In this document: piece after piece, positions 52,560-61,901 of the stretch
Layout of the letters: each line of letters begins with the position of its first letter
Position numbering within the stretch: the stretch's first letter is position 1
From: UBA3537 sp038138145
GTDB lineage: Bacteria; Bacteroidota; Bacteroidia; Flavobacteriales; Flavobacteriaceae
Length of the DNA stretch: 64,000 nucleotides
Direction: 5' to 3'
NCBI GenBank assembly: GCA_038138145.1
Contig: JAYQDD010000003.1
Location: 62,001-126,000 of the forward strand
Position numbers and translations under genes: made by a program
Notes under the pieces: generated by a model
Databases searched by the model: none
What the model was told of the DNA's origin: nothing
What the model saw: the letters and a program-made list of their open reading frames with translations, nothing else

Positions 52560-55160
52560 ATGAAAAAATTACTATTAGTACTGGGGTTGTTGTTTAGTAC
52601 AGCGCCTATTTTTGCTCAAAGTGTTCTTACAGGAACTGTAATGGACGCAGAGTTAAATGCACCCCTTTCCGGTGCAAATGTTATAGAAGCTGGAACATCC
52701 AATGGCTCTATGACAGACTTTGATGGGAAATTCTCTATCGAAACAAACGCAAACAGTGGAACCATTGTGGTGTCTTATGTAGGATACCAATCCATGACTA
52801 TTGCTTTTGACGGTTCGGCAGATTTAGGGTCAATTTCCTTATCAGCAGACAATTCTCTCGAAGAAATTGTGATTGTTGGTTCAGGAGTTATTGATTTAGC
52901 TGAAGACCGAAAAACACCTGTCGCTGTATCCACAATTCGTGCGGCTGAAATTCAAGCGCGTTCTGTTGGTAATGTGGAATTTACGGAGGCCTTAAAAAAC
53001 ACGCCATCGATTTATGTATCTAACCAAGCTGGTGGATTTGGAGACAGTCAAATTTTTACTCGTGGTTTTTCACAATCCAACACTGCATTCCTTTTGAATG
53101 GTCAGCCCATCAACGGAATGGAAGATGGTAAGATGTACTGGTCTAATTGGTCTGGAATGTCCGATGTTGCCAACGCAGTTCAGGTACAAAGAGGACTTGG
53201 GTCTTCTAAATTAGCGATTTCATCTGTAGGGGGAACCATCAATATTGTGTCTAAGACAACAAACAGAACTCAAGGAGGATTTGTTCGTTTCTTGACAGGG
53301 AATGATAGTTATTTCAAAACAACAGCCTCATATGATTCTGGATTAAATGACAAAGGTTGGGCGTTTTCAATTATGATGGACCACTGGCAAGGACACAGAA
53401 AATACGCTACAGGTACGGCTGGACAAGGGCAAAACTACTTTTTCTCGGTAGGATATAAAGCCAGTGAAAGAAGTACATTCAACTTTTTATTGACTGGAGC
53501 ACCTCAATGGCATGATCAAAACTTTTCTAAGCGCTTAGATGAATTTGAAGCTTATGGTAATAAATACAACGACAACAGTGGTTTTTACAATGGCAGACGA
53601 TTCACGGAAAGACGTAATTACTACCACAAACCAATTGCTAACCTAAACTGGGATTTCAACATTAATGATGCTTTAGATCTTTCTACAGTATTGTATGCCT
53701 CTTGGGGCCGTGGTGGAGGTACTGGCGGATGGGGTCGTGGACGAGTCCGTTATGACGATCCTGAATCAATTAACTCTGGTTACGGAGAAGAAATTGATTT
53801 TGATGCCATTGAAGCACAGAACCTAGCAATCCCTGGCGGAATAGGATATTCAGACAGAGATGATCCTAATTATGTCCCTGCCTATGCGCGCAGAGCTTCT
53901 GTAAATAATCACAATTGGTATGGAATGGTTTCGAACTTAAACATCGATAATGGAGGTCCTTTTACATACAATATTGGTTTTGATGGAAGAACTTACACTG
54001 GAGATCACTTTAGACAATTGACGCATATGTTTGGGTTAAATGGCTGGAATGATAATGGTAATTTGATTACTCAAACTTTTGATGCGAATCCTTGGGCTGC
54101 TTTATCTAACTATGCAGAAGAAGGTCAGCGAATTGCCTATGATTATTCAGAAACAATCAATTACATAGGAGGTTTTGCACAAGCAGAATATGCTTCTGAT
54201 TATCTCTCTGCTTTCTTACAAGGATCTGTTTCAAATCAGTCTTACCAAAGAGATGGTGGTAATGTCGCAGGGGATGCAGGGCTCTCAGAAAAAGTTAGTA
54301 AATCAGGATATAATTTAAAAGGTGGATTTGGCTATACAAGCAGTGATAATATGCATAAGATGTTTGCCAATGCGGGGATATACTCTAGACAGCCATTTTT
54401 GGATAATATTTTCGACAATGTCCGTTACAGCAACGATTTAATTGATAATGGGAATGTTGAAAATGAAGAAGTTATTGGCTTTGAAATGGGTTATCGTTTC
54501 CAGTCTGATGAGTTCCGTTTAAACATCGATGCTTACAGTACAGAGTGGGGTAACCGTTACCTTTCTTTCTTTGGTCAAAATGCGGCAGGGGACGATGAGT
54601 TTTACAACTTTAATGATGTTACACAAATTCACACCGGTATCGAATTTGACTTCCAATACAGACCTATGGCTGCAAACGGATTTGCATTCAATTTATTTGG
54701 ATCTATAGGAGATTGGAAATACAAGGATTCTACACCTTACAGAAAATTTGATGGTGAAACAAATGTTTTAGTTGCTTCAGGAGACATCAACCTTTCTGAT
54801 GTTAAAGTAGGTCAAGCACCACAAACTTCTTTTGGCGTTGGAATCGATTGGGACGCAACAGACCGAATGTCTCTTTATTCTTCATTCAACTACTTTGATG
54901 ATTTCTACGGATTTGTTGATGTAGAGGATGTTATTCAAGCTGGTGTAGATGGGGTAGCATATGAAGCCGAACGACTAAATAGCTATGGCCTACTTGACTT
55001 AGGTATGTCTTATGATTTCACACTTGGTGGAAAAGATGTAGTATTTAGAGCTAATATTTACAATGTATTAGACAAAGATTACATCAATCAAAAAGATGCA
55101 TATGGCTATTTTAAAGGTAATGGAACAACGTGGAATGCGAGCTTCCAATACAGATTCTAA
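52560..55160 (+). CDS. TonB-dependent outer-membrane receptor, solitary
   Basis: 866 residues. Signal peptide (MKKLLLVLGLLF..., cleavage after FAQ). A CarboxypepD_reg-like domain (~22-100, 'LTGTVMDAELNAPLSGANV', 'FDGKFSI') precedes the plug ('KTPVAVSTIRAAEIQ', 'TRGFSQSNTAFLLNGQPING'), then a 22-strand-type barrel ending 'WNASFQYRF'. It imports a ligand using TonB energy. No SusD-like gene is adjacent, so it is not a classical glycan SusCD pair. No substrate can be read from sequence. A terminator follows at 55186. Confidence 0.93.
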   Translation: MKKLLLVLGLLFSTAPIFAQSVLTGTVMDAELNAPLSGANVIEAGTSNGSMTDFDGKFSIETNANSGTIVVSYVGYQSMTIAFDGSADLGSISLSADNSLEEIVIVGSGVIDLAEDRKTPVAVSTIRAAEIQARSVGNVEFTEALKNTPSIYVSNQAGGFGDSQIFTRGFSQSNTAFLLNGQPINGMEDGKMYWSNWSGMSDVANAVQVQRGLGSSKLAISSVGGTINIVSKTTNRTQGGFVRFLTGNDSYFKTTASYDSGLNDKGWAFSIMMDHWQGHRKYATGTAGQGQNYFFSVGYKASERSTFNFLLTGAPQWHDQNFSKRLDEFEAYGNKYNDNSGFYNGRRFTERRNYYHKPIANLNWDFNINDALDLSTVLYASWGRGGGTGGWGRGRVRYDDPESINSGYGEEIDFDAIEAQNLAIPGGIGYSDRDDPNYVPAYARRASVNNHNWYGMVSNLNIDNGGPFTYNIGFDGRTYTGDHFRQLTHMFGLNGWNDNGNLITQTFDANPWAALSNYAEEGQRIAYDYSETINYIGGFAQAEYASDYLSAFLQGSVSNQSYQRDGGNVAGDAGLSEKVSKSGYNLKGGFGYTSSDNMHKMFANAGIYSRQPFLDNIFDNVRYSNDLIDNGNVENEEVIGFEMGYRFQSDEFRLNIDAYSTEWGNRYLSFFGQNAAGDDEFYNFNDVTQIHTGIEFDFQYRPMAANGFAFNLFGSIGDWKYKDSTPYRKFDGETNVLVASGDINLSDVKVGQAPQTSFGVGIDWDATDRMSLYSSFNYFDDFYGFVDVEDVIQAGVDGVAYEAERLNSYGLLDLGMSYDFTLGGKDVVFRANIYNVLDKDYINQKDAYGYFKGNGTTWNASFQYRF

Positions 55161-55184
55161 TATCTTAATTAAGCACAATAAATT

Positions 55185-55212
55185 AAACCTCTACTTTTGT
55201 AGAGGTTTTTTT
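55185..55212 (+). terminator. Terminator after the TonB receptor
   Basis: Perfect stem AACCTCTAC / GTAGAGGTT with loop TTTT, followed by a run of seven Ts. Confidence 0.92.
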
Positions 55213-55228
55213 ATGGTCAAAAATCTTG

Positions 55229-55236
55229 TACTTTTG
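55229..55236 (+). promoter_or_regulatory. -7 element (TAnnTTTG) for the small membrane protein
   Basis: TACTTTTG matches exactly, 24 bases before the ATG at 55261, directly behind the receptor's terminator. Confidence 0.55.
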
Positions 55237-55260
55237 TGAGAACTAATAAACAAAAGAACC

Positions 55261-55695
55261 ATGATCAAAACTGTACATTCCTATTGGGCCTATTTAGTTT
55301 TAGCCGTTTTAATTCTAGCTGTTTTAAAAGCAATTTTTGGGGTAATATCCAAAAAAGAATATGACCCAAAGACATTTCGTGTAGCGTTGTTTACACTAAT
55401 AGTTTCTCACATACAATTGCTTATTGGGCTTGTGTTGTATTTCACTTCTAGTCGGTTTTCATTATGGGCAGATTTGGGTGTAGGAGAAGTAATGAAAACG
55501 GCTGTACATCGCCTGTATTTGGTTGAACATCCCACCATCAATATTTTGGCGGTGGCCTTGATTACTATTGGCTATTCAAAGCATAAAAAGAAAAGACTTT
55601 CTGCGCCAAAATTCAAAACATTGGCAATTTTTTACACCATTGCATTGATCTTGATTCTTTCCAGAATTCCTTGGGATGTGTGGCCAACCGTATAA
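55261..55695 (+). CDS. Small four-helix membrane protein, cytochrome b-like
   Basis: 144 residues with four transmembrane helices (roughly 9-28, 40-60, 90-106 and 120-138). Histidines sit at or in helix ends: His6, His50, His83 and His90, a layout that could bind haem b. It resembles a conserved Bacteroidota membrane protein sometimes labelled cytochrome B; I have no functional evidence. It stands alone with its own promoter element and is convergent with the next gene. Confidence 0.8.
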   Translation: MIKTVHSYWAYLVLAVLILAVLKAIFGVISKKEYDPKTFRVALFTLIVSHIQLLIGLVLYFTSSRFSLWADLGVGEVMKTAVHRLYLVEHPTINILAVALITIGYSKHKKKRLSAPKFKTLAIFYTIALILILSRIPWDVWPTV

Positions 55696-55722
55696 ACTTT
55701 TACGTTTTGTGAGCTGTAGATT

Positions 55723-56391
55723 TTAACTCTGTACGGCGTCTTTTTTGATGTTCCATAATGCGATAGTTGACGCTGTAAAAAAGACCACAAGAATTAGATT
55801 TAAATAACCTCCACATACAACGGTCTTTGTAGCGCCCGAAAGAGATGCACAAACCAGATCTCGGACAACAAAAGGAAGTAATGGAAAGAAGAAAATAATC
55901 CACCGCGGATATAAAGTATTTCTTTTCCAAACTTGAGCGATAAATAGAATAGATAACACGCCAAAAATGGGATAAATAATGAGCCGCATTATATTATTTG
56001 TTTCAGCAGCCAAGTGTACAGCGTCATTGAGGTCAAAATTATAGCGAGTAGCCAATTTTGCCGATGTAGCAATAGCAACATAAGCGCCATGAATAACTCC
56101 GTAGGCCGTAAAGATGGCCCCAAAACAAATTAATATAATCGTTCTTAAAAAGGGTTTTGTTGGTTTCAATGCAACATATACTTGACCCAATCCAATCAGA
56201 TAAAACCAACTAGCGATTAAAGCCGTAAGGCCACTGGCAATTATCCTAAAATCCGAAGCGTTGCCCATATTTTCATTCAAATTTACATTTGAACCATCAT
56301 AATAAAAAAGCATATCTCCGGCAAACAAAATTAGTCCGCCAATAATCCCAAATATCCCTAAAACTCTAATCCAAAAATTATTTAGTTTCAT
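55723..56391 (-). CDS. Polytopic membrane protein of unknown function (DUF6796-like)
   Basis: 222 residues with six hydrophobic segments (about 9-27, 50-70, 83-105, 130-152, 163-180 and 194-212). The pattern 'GLILFAGDMLFYY' near the N-terminus and 'YGVIHGAYVAIA' in the middle resemble the DUF6796 family. No catalytic motif is apparent. It is downstream of the nuclease gene on the same strand (59-base gap) and may be cotranscribed with it, or separate. Confidence 0.78.
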   Translation of the reverse strand: MKLNNFWIRVLGIFGIIGGLILFAGDMLFYYDGSNVNLNENMGNASDFRIIASGLTALIASWFYLIGLGQVYVALKPTKPFLRTIILICFGAIFTAYGVIHGAYVAIATSAKLATRYNFDLNDAVHLAAETNNIMRLIIYPIFGVLSILFIAQVWKRNTLYPRWIIFFFPLLPFVVRDLVCASLSGATKTVVCGGYLNLILVVFFTASTIALWNIKKDAVQS

Positions 56392-56450
56392 CAGTTTCTG
56401 ATTTTATACGGAATTGAATTTAGAGAAAAAAGTAACCGTGCGCGCCAACT

Positions 56451-57509
56451 TTATTTTATTTCCTTTATGACATGTACATAAACAGGGAAGTGATCGCTGT
56501 AACCGCCTGTAAACCCACCCCAAGAAAAACTACGGAAAGGATATCCTTTAAATTGTCCTTTTTTAGTGATTAAAAACTGAGCATTAAAAATACCAGCTTT
56601 ATAAAAACGGAATGAAGAATAATCGTCTTCAAGCAAAGGTTTTGTGATTAAAATTTGATCAAATAAACTCCATGCATCTCTGTAAGCATTTGTGCCAAGT
56701 CCTTTTTTGAAAAACGATTCCATAGGGTTGTAAAGTCCTTTGAAACCCACTCGTTTTTTATCTCCTTTTGCCTTTAATACTTTTTTTAGGCTCGAGTTGT
56801 TTGGATTGTCGTTGAGGTCACCCATACTGAATATTTTCGCATAAGGATCGGTGCTTTGCAGTGAGTCAATGATGCGTTTGTTTAGAGCCGCTGCTGCTTC
56901 ACGCTTGGAACGACTGCGCGCTTCACCACCACTACGCGACGGCCAATGGTTTACAATCAAATGAATCAAGTCGCCCTCCAAATATCCACTGACCAAAAGC
57001 TGATCTCTTGTATAATCTCTTTTGTCTGAACTATTATCAGAAAGTTTTAATTCATGTGTGCTCGTGCTTACTGGACTAAACAATGCTTTTTGGTACATCA
57101 ACGCCACATCAATTCCACGTTCATCTGGAGATTCGAAATGAACAATCCCATAATCTTTTTGTAAAAGTGCAGGGTCGTTGGCCAAATCCTCAACAACAGT
57201 TCTGTTTTCGACTTCAGACAGGCCAATAATTGCAGGCGTATTTTTTGAAGTTTTTGCCCCAATTTGCGCAATCACGCTCGCCATATTCTTTACCTTTTGC
57301 TTATAGACTTCAGAACGCGCGGTCTTAAGTTCCATCATTGGACTTGCCTCGTCGTATTTACTAGGATCGTTGATGGTGTCAAAAAGATTTTCTACATTAT
57401 AAAAAGCAACAGTATGAACCTTAAACTTTCGTTTATTTTGAGCTTCAACTTTTGAAATAAAAACAGCAAAAAACACAAAAAATGCAACTTTGAAGTACTT
57501 GTCTAACAT
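56451..57509 (-). CDS. Secreted endonuclease/exonuclease/phosphatase-family protein
   Basis: 352 residues. Signal peptide (hydrophobic ~8-20, cleavage near VEAQ). The DNase I-like fold motifs are in order: 'FYNVENLFD', 'IGLSEVENRTVVEDL' (catalytic Glu), 'HLIVNHWPSRSGG' (His), 'GDLNDNPNN' (Asp-x-Asn) and 'YSDHFPVYV' (final Asp-His). All active-site residues are present. A periplasmic or surface phosphodiesterase acting on nucleic acid is likely; phospholipid or inositol phosphates are alternatives. It is divergent from a TonB receptor and DUF5689 lipoprotein that probably work with it. Confidence 0.92.
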   Translation of the reverse strand: MLDKYFKVAFFVFFAVFISKVEAQNKRKFKVHTVAFYNVENLFDTINDPSKYDEASPMMELKTARSEVYKQKVKNMASVIAQIGAKTSKNTPAIIGLSEVENRTVVEDLANDPALLQKDYGIVHFESPDERGIDVALMYQKALFSPVSTSTHELKLSDNSSDKRDYTRDQLLVSGYLEGDLIHLIVNHWPSRSGGEARSRSKREAAAALNKRIIDSLQSTDPYAKIFSMGDLNDNPNNSSLKKVLKAKGDKKRVGFKGLYNPMESFFKKGLGTNAYRDAWSLFDQILITKPLLEDDYSSFRFYKAGIFNAQFLITKKGQFKGYPFRSFSWGGFTGGYSDHFPVYVHVIKEIK

Positions 57510-57549
57510 ATGAAAAAATAGGTCTTTAAATAATGATTAAATAATACTT

Positions 57550-57557
57550 CAAAAGTA
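57550..57557 (-). promoter_or_regulatory. -7 element (TAnnTTTG) for the secreted nuclease
   Basis: Reads TACTTTTG on the minus strand, 40 bases before the ATG at 57509. It faces the receptor's element at 57579 across 21 bases. Confidence 0.5.
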
Positions 57558-57578
57558 TAAATTTTAAAATAAGAAACG

Positions 57579-57586
57579 TACATTTG
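57579..57586 (+). promoter_or_regulatory. -7 element (TAnnTTTG) for the second TonB receptor
   Basis: TACATTTG matches exactly. A run of AT dinucleotides (57591-57603) lies between it and the ATG at 57624. Confidence 0.5.
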
Positions 57587-57623
57587 TTTAATATATATAT
57601 ATACTTCAACAAAATCAATTTAT

Positions 57624-60380
57624 ATGAAAAAACAATTTTTTAGTATTTTGTTTGTATGTTTTAATCTACTTTTTGCTTTTGCACAACAAACCATTGTTAA
57701 AGGTGTAGTGAAAGATATGCTAACAGACCAACCCATCTTGGGAGTCATGGTAAGTATTGAAGGGACTCAACTTTCTACTTATACCGACGAATTAGGAACA
57801 TTTGAATTTTCCTCAGCTTTGCCCCTGGGAGATCAAATTCTATTGTTACGTAAAGCTAATTACCTCAATGCTCGCTACCCAATCATTGTTTCTGAAGGAC
57901 AAATGCTAAACATTCAAAATCTAATGATGTCGATGGATGACGCGGATGATGATTTGTTTACCATTACCCTTTCAGATGATGAACTAAATGATGATACAAG
58001 TGGTGCTGATAATATTTCCGGATTGCTATCAGCTTCTCAAGATATTTTCCAAAGAGCTGCCGCGTTTGAATTTAGCCAATCCTTTTTCCGTGTTCGCGGA
58101 TTAAATTCCGAAAACGGGAATATTTTGATGAATGGAATTGAAATGAACAAAATGTTTGACGGCAGACCCCAATGGAGTAACTGGGGAGGATTGAATGATG
58201 TTTTAAGAGGTCAAGAACTTAGTATGGGGTTAGCTCCATCATCATATAATTTTGGAGGACTTTTAGGTTCAACTAATATTAATTTAAGAGCATCAAGTTA
58301 CAGAGCTGGTGGTCGAATTACCTATTCTTCATCCAACAGAAGTTATACAAATCGTCTGATGGCCACTTATGCTTCTGGAATGGTTGATGGCGGATGGGCT
58401 TATGCTTTTTCTATCGGAAGACGCTGGGGTGATGAAGGATTTCAGGACGGAACGTTCTATGATGCTAATTCATTTTTTGCTTCTATTGAAAAGAAAATAA
58501 ACGACAAACACAGTCTGAATCTTGTAGGAATGTTCACACCAAACCGTCGTGGAAAATCCTCGCCAAATCCACAAGAAGTATTCGACTTAAAAGGGATTAC
58601 CTACAATGAATATTGGGGATGGCACGATGGAGAAAAACGCAACTCGCGTATCAGACGCATCGAAGAACCTATTTTGATGTTAAATCATTACTGGGATATT
58701 TCAGACAAAACTACATTAAACACCAATGTTGCCTATCAATTTGGGGAATTGGGGAATAGTCGATTGGACTATGCAGGTGGTGCCAACCCAAGCCCAGCGT
58801 ATTACCAAGGATTGCCCAGTTACTTTTTGGCTGATGACGATGGGCCAGACTATGCAGGAGCATATGTAGCAGAACAATCTTTCCGTAATGGTGGTCAAGT
58901 GGATTGGAACCGAATATATGATGCCAACCTCACCAACAACATCAATGGTGATTATGCCGCCTATGTTTTGTACGAAGACCGTAGTGATGATGAGCAATTT
59001 ACAGCCAATACTATTTTGGAATCTCAACTCTCCGAACATACAACCCTCAATGCAGCGGTCAACTATAGACGTCTTAAATCGCATAACTTTGCGGAAATTG
59101 TAGACATGTTGGGGAGCAACACGGGCTATCTCAATGTAGACTCTTTTGATCAAGTACAATTTGATTTACAAAATCCAAATCAAGTTGTTGGTGAAGGGGA
59201 TACTTTCCGATACAATTACAATATTGATGCTCAAGTTTTAAGTGGTTTTCTTCAAGCACAATTCAAATACAACAAAGTAGATTTCTTTGTTGGTGGAAGC
59301 TATACAGCTACCGAATACCAGCGTGAGGGACTGTACCAAACAGAAACCTATGCCGATAATTCTTTGGGCAAAGGGCGTAAGCTTTCATTTACAGGATTGG
59401 GCGCCAAAGGGGGCTTTACCTATAAATTCTCTGGAAAACATATTTTTAATGTCAATGCAGGATACTTATCTAAAGCACCAACCATTCGAAACACGTACAC
59501 AAACTCCCGTGAAAACCATGCCATTGTAGGAGACAGAACAGGAATAGATATTACAGAAGAAAAAATCACGTCTTTTGATGCGAACTACATTTTTAGATCA
59601 CCAACAGTAAAAGCGAGATTGACGGGATATTACACGCAACTGCAAGATGCCAATGAGATTTCATTTTATTTTGCAGACGGGATTAGTGGTGTAGATGAAG
59701 GCACAGCATTTGTTCAAGAAATTCTTCAAGGAATCGATAAGAGACATTTAGGGATGGAATTTGGCATTGAAGCACAAGTGACGCCAACCATCAAGCTGAC
59801 CGGAGTTGCTTCTGTTGGTCAATTTACGTATGATAACAATCCAAATTTGGTGCTCACATCGAGTGATTTTGTAGAAGGGCTCAATTTTGGTGAAGCGAAC
59901 CTTAAAGATTATAAGATTGCTGGAGGACCGCAACAAGCCGCCTCTATTGGTTTTGAATATCGAGATCCAAATTATTGGTGGTTTGGTACTACAGCCAATT
60001 TCTTTGCAAACACTTATGTTGATGTTTCACCATTGACCAGAACACAGAACTTTTATCTAGACACAGACGGACTCCCTTTTTCAGATTATGACCCCAATTT
60101 GGCTAGAGAACTCTTACGCCAAGAACGATTTGAAGACTATATGGTCATCAATGCCGTAGGTGGAAAATCTTGGAAAATAGGAGACTATTATGTGAGTTTG
60201 TTTGTAAGCTTAAATAACATCTTTGACCAGAAATTCAAATCTGGAGGGTTCGAGCAAGGACGAAGTGCCAATTACCAATCACTCAAAGAAGATGCGGGTA
60301 ATCCAAAACGTGTCTTTGGACCAAAATACTGGTACGGACGAGGCCCAACCTATTTCTTAAACCTAAATTTCAGATTCTAA
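57624..60380 (+). CDS. TonB-dependent receptor linked to nuclease/DUF5689 genes
   Basis: 918 residues. Signal peptide (cleavage after AFAQ). CarboxypepD_reg-like domain (~24-105). Then an acidic segment 'DDADDDLFTITLSDDELNDD' before the plug, which starts 'ISGLLSASQDIFQRAAAFEFS'. The barrel ends 'YFLNLNFRF'. The acidic linker and plug start differ from the receptor at 52560. It is followed after 11 bases by a DUF5689 lipoprotein and is divergent from a secreted nuclease. Import of a nucleic-acid breakdown product or other phosphoester is the best guess, but only by context. Confidence 0.92.
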   Translation: MKKQFFSILFVCFNLLFAFAQQTIVKGVVKDMLTDQPILGVMVSIEGTQLSTYTDELGTFEFSSALPLGDQILLLRKANYLNARYPIIVSEGQMLNIQNLMMSMDDADDDLFTITLSDDELNDDTSGADNISGLLSASQDIFQRAAAFEFSQSFFRVRGLNSENGNILMNGIEMNKMFDGRPQWSNWGGLNDVLRGQELSMGLAPSSYNFGGLLGSTNINLRASSYRAGGRITYSSSNRSYTNRLMATYASGMVDGGWAYAFSIGRRWGDEGFQDGTFYDANSFFASIEKKINDKHSLNLVGMFTPNRRGKSSPNPQEVFDLKGITYNEYWGWHDGEKRNSRIRRIEEPILMLNHYWDISDKTTLNTNVAYQFGELGNSRLDYAGGANPSPAYYQGLPSYFLADDDGPDYAGAYVAEQSFRNGGQVDWNRIYDANLTNNINGDYAAYVLYEDRSDDEQFTANTILESQLSEHTTLNAAVNYRRLKSHNFAEIVDMLGSNTGYLNVDSFDQVQFDLQNPNQVVGEGDTFRYNYNIDAQVLSGFLQAQFKYNKVDFFVGGSYTATEYQREGLYQTETYADNSLGKGRKLSFTGLGAKGGFTYKFSGKHIFNVNAGYLSKAPTIRNTYTNSRENHAIVGDRTGIDITEEKITSFDANYIFRSPTVKARLTGYYTQLQDANEISFYFADGISGVDEGTAFVQEILQGIDKRHLGMEFGIEAQVTPTIKLTGVASVGQFTYDNNPNLVLTSSDFVEGLNFGEANLKDYKIAGGPQQAASIGFEYRDPNYWWFGTTANFFANTYVDVSPLTRTQNFYLDTDGLPFSDYDPNLARELLRQERFEDYMVINAVGGKSWKIGDYYVSLFVSLNNIFDQKFKSGGFEQGRSANYQSLKEDAGNPKRVFGPKYWYGRGPTYFLNLNFRF

Positions 60381-60412
60381 AAAAAATAAAAATGAACATT
60401 AATATTAAACTA

Positions 60413-61837
60413 ATGAAAACAATAAATTTTAAAACACTAGCAGCAACAATTTTTGCATCTGTTGCTTTGGTTGCCTGTGTACAGGACGACGAGTTTGAAG
60501 TACCCTCTAGCGTAGGTACGGAAGAAAATGAAAACCTCAACGATTTGCTTTCAAGAATTGATTCTGGAGAGGTTCAATTAATTACCATAGAACAACTAAA
60601 AGCACAATTTGTTTCGGATAACGAAGCGACAGAAATCACATCAGATATTGCCGTTAAAGGATATGTGTCTTCGTCTGACGCAAGTGGAAATTTTTATAAA
60701 GAATTTTTTATTCAAAATGCAGCCGAAAACCCAACTGATGCCGTAAAAATATCTTTGAACCAAGTAGATTCTTACAACCAATTTAATATTGGTAGAGAAG
60801 TTTATGTGTCTTTAAAAAATCTATATTTAGGTGAAGCGAATAGCGGAGATGGAGTGTTCACTATTGGAAGTTCTATGAATGGAGATGGCGAAGTAGAGTC
60901 CTTAAATGCAAACGAAGTGCCTATGTATGTATTTCGTTCGGCCACAACCGAGACTATAATTCCAAAAACGATTTCCTCTCTATCAGCAAATGATATCGGG
61001 ATTTTTGTAACTATAGAATCTGCAGAATTTCCAACGAGTAGTGTTGGGTTGCCTTATGTATCACCAACTGACGATTATGACACGCAAAGAACTGTACAGC
61101 GCTGTTCAGGATTTGACTATTCGACGTTCAAATTAGAAACCAGTTCATTTGCTAGTTTTAAAAATGAAGTACTCCCCTCTGGAGGTGGGTCTATTTCTGG
61201 AATTGTTTCAAAAACATACAATGGAGATGAATTAGTACTTGCGCTAAACACCTCTGAAGATGTTCAAATGAGTGGAAGTCGTTGTGAACTTTTAGACATT
61301 ACTGATTTTTCTCCAATATTTGAAGATGATTTTGAATCCTATCCTAATTACAGTTCACTAAACGGTAATGGATGGACGAATTACATTGAAGCTGGAAGTA
61401 GAGATTGGTTCATTAAAATAACAAATGACGATCAAAACGCTGGAAGTAAAATGGTTTCATTGGGATCCTACAACACAGGTGATGCGAGTACGATTGCTTG
61501 GTTAATTACCCCAGTGATTGATTTGGATGCTCAAGGTGCAGAATTTGTAAAGTTTATATCATCCAACAGTTTTGCTGATGGTAGCGAATTAGAATTGCTT
61601 ATCTCTACGGATTGGGATGGTACCGAGGCCACAATTGAATCTTCAACATGGGATACTCTAAATGCCAATATTGTTTCAGATAGTGAGTACTATAAAAATT
61701 GGGTAGATTCTGGACTTGTAGATCTAAGTTCTTTTTCTGGTAATGCCTATGTTGCTTTTAAGTATATTGGAAGTGGACAGGCGTCTACAGACGGAACCTA
61801 TGAAATTGACAATTTCCAAGTTTTAGTACAAAACTAA
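60413..61837 (+). CDS. DUF5689-type surface lipoprotein with OB-like and jelly-roll regions
   Basis: 474 residues starting MKTINFKTLAA, lipoprotein signal ending LVAC (lipidated Cys near residue 22); an upstream in-frame ATG at 60392 is also possible. Residues ~50-250 show the DUF5689 pattern ('ITSDIAVKGYVSSSDASGN', 'KEFFIQNAA', 'IGREVYVSLKNLYLG'), which I read as an OB-type fold. The C-terminal ~165 residues ('FEDDFESYPNYSSLNGNGW' to 'YEIDNFQVLVQN') resemble a choice-of-anchor J/cleaved-adhesin jelly roll. It is probably the surface binding partner of the upstream TonB receptor. A terminator follows at 61857. Confidence 0.85.
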   Translation: MKTINFKTLAATIFASVALVACVQDDEFEVPSSVGTEENENLNDLLSRIDSGEVQLITIEQLKAQFVSDNEATEITSDIAVKGYVSSSDASGNFYKEFFIQNAAENPTDAVKISLNQVDSYNQFNIGREVYVSLKNLYLGEANSGDGVFTIGSSMNGDGEVESLNANEVPMYVFRSATTETIIPKTISSLSANDIGIFVTIESAEFPTSSVGLPYVSPTDDYDTQRTVQRCSGFDYSTFKLETSSFASFKNEVLPSGGGSISGIVSKTYNGDELVLALNTSEDVQMSGSRCELLDITDFSPIFEDDFESYPNYSSLNGNGWTNYIEAGSRDWFIKITNDDQNAGSKMVSLGSYNTGDASTIAWLITPVIDLDAQGAEFVKFISSNSFADGSELELLISTDWDGTEATIESSTWDTLNANIVSDSEYYKNWVDSGLVDLSSFSGNAYVAFKYIGSGQASTDGTYEIDNFQVLVQN

Positions 61838-61856
61838 ACACAATTCAATAAACGAT

Positions 61857-61888
61857 AAAAAACCTGTGACTATTCACAGGTTTTTTTT
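61857..61888 (+). terminator. Terminator after the DUF5689 gene
   Basis: Perfect stem AACCTGTGA / TCACAGGTT with loop CTAT, preceded by A-run and followed by eight Ts. Confidence 0.93.
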
Positions 61889-61901
61889 ATACTTTTATTT
61901 G

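Noticed and set aside
58716..59159. Open minus-strand frame of 147 codons inside the second TonB receptor
   Set aside because: It is opposite a continuous barrel sequence and has no promoter element, signal peptide or domain pattern.
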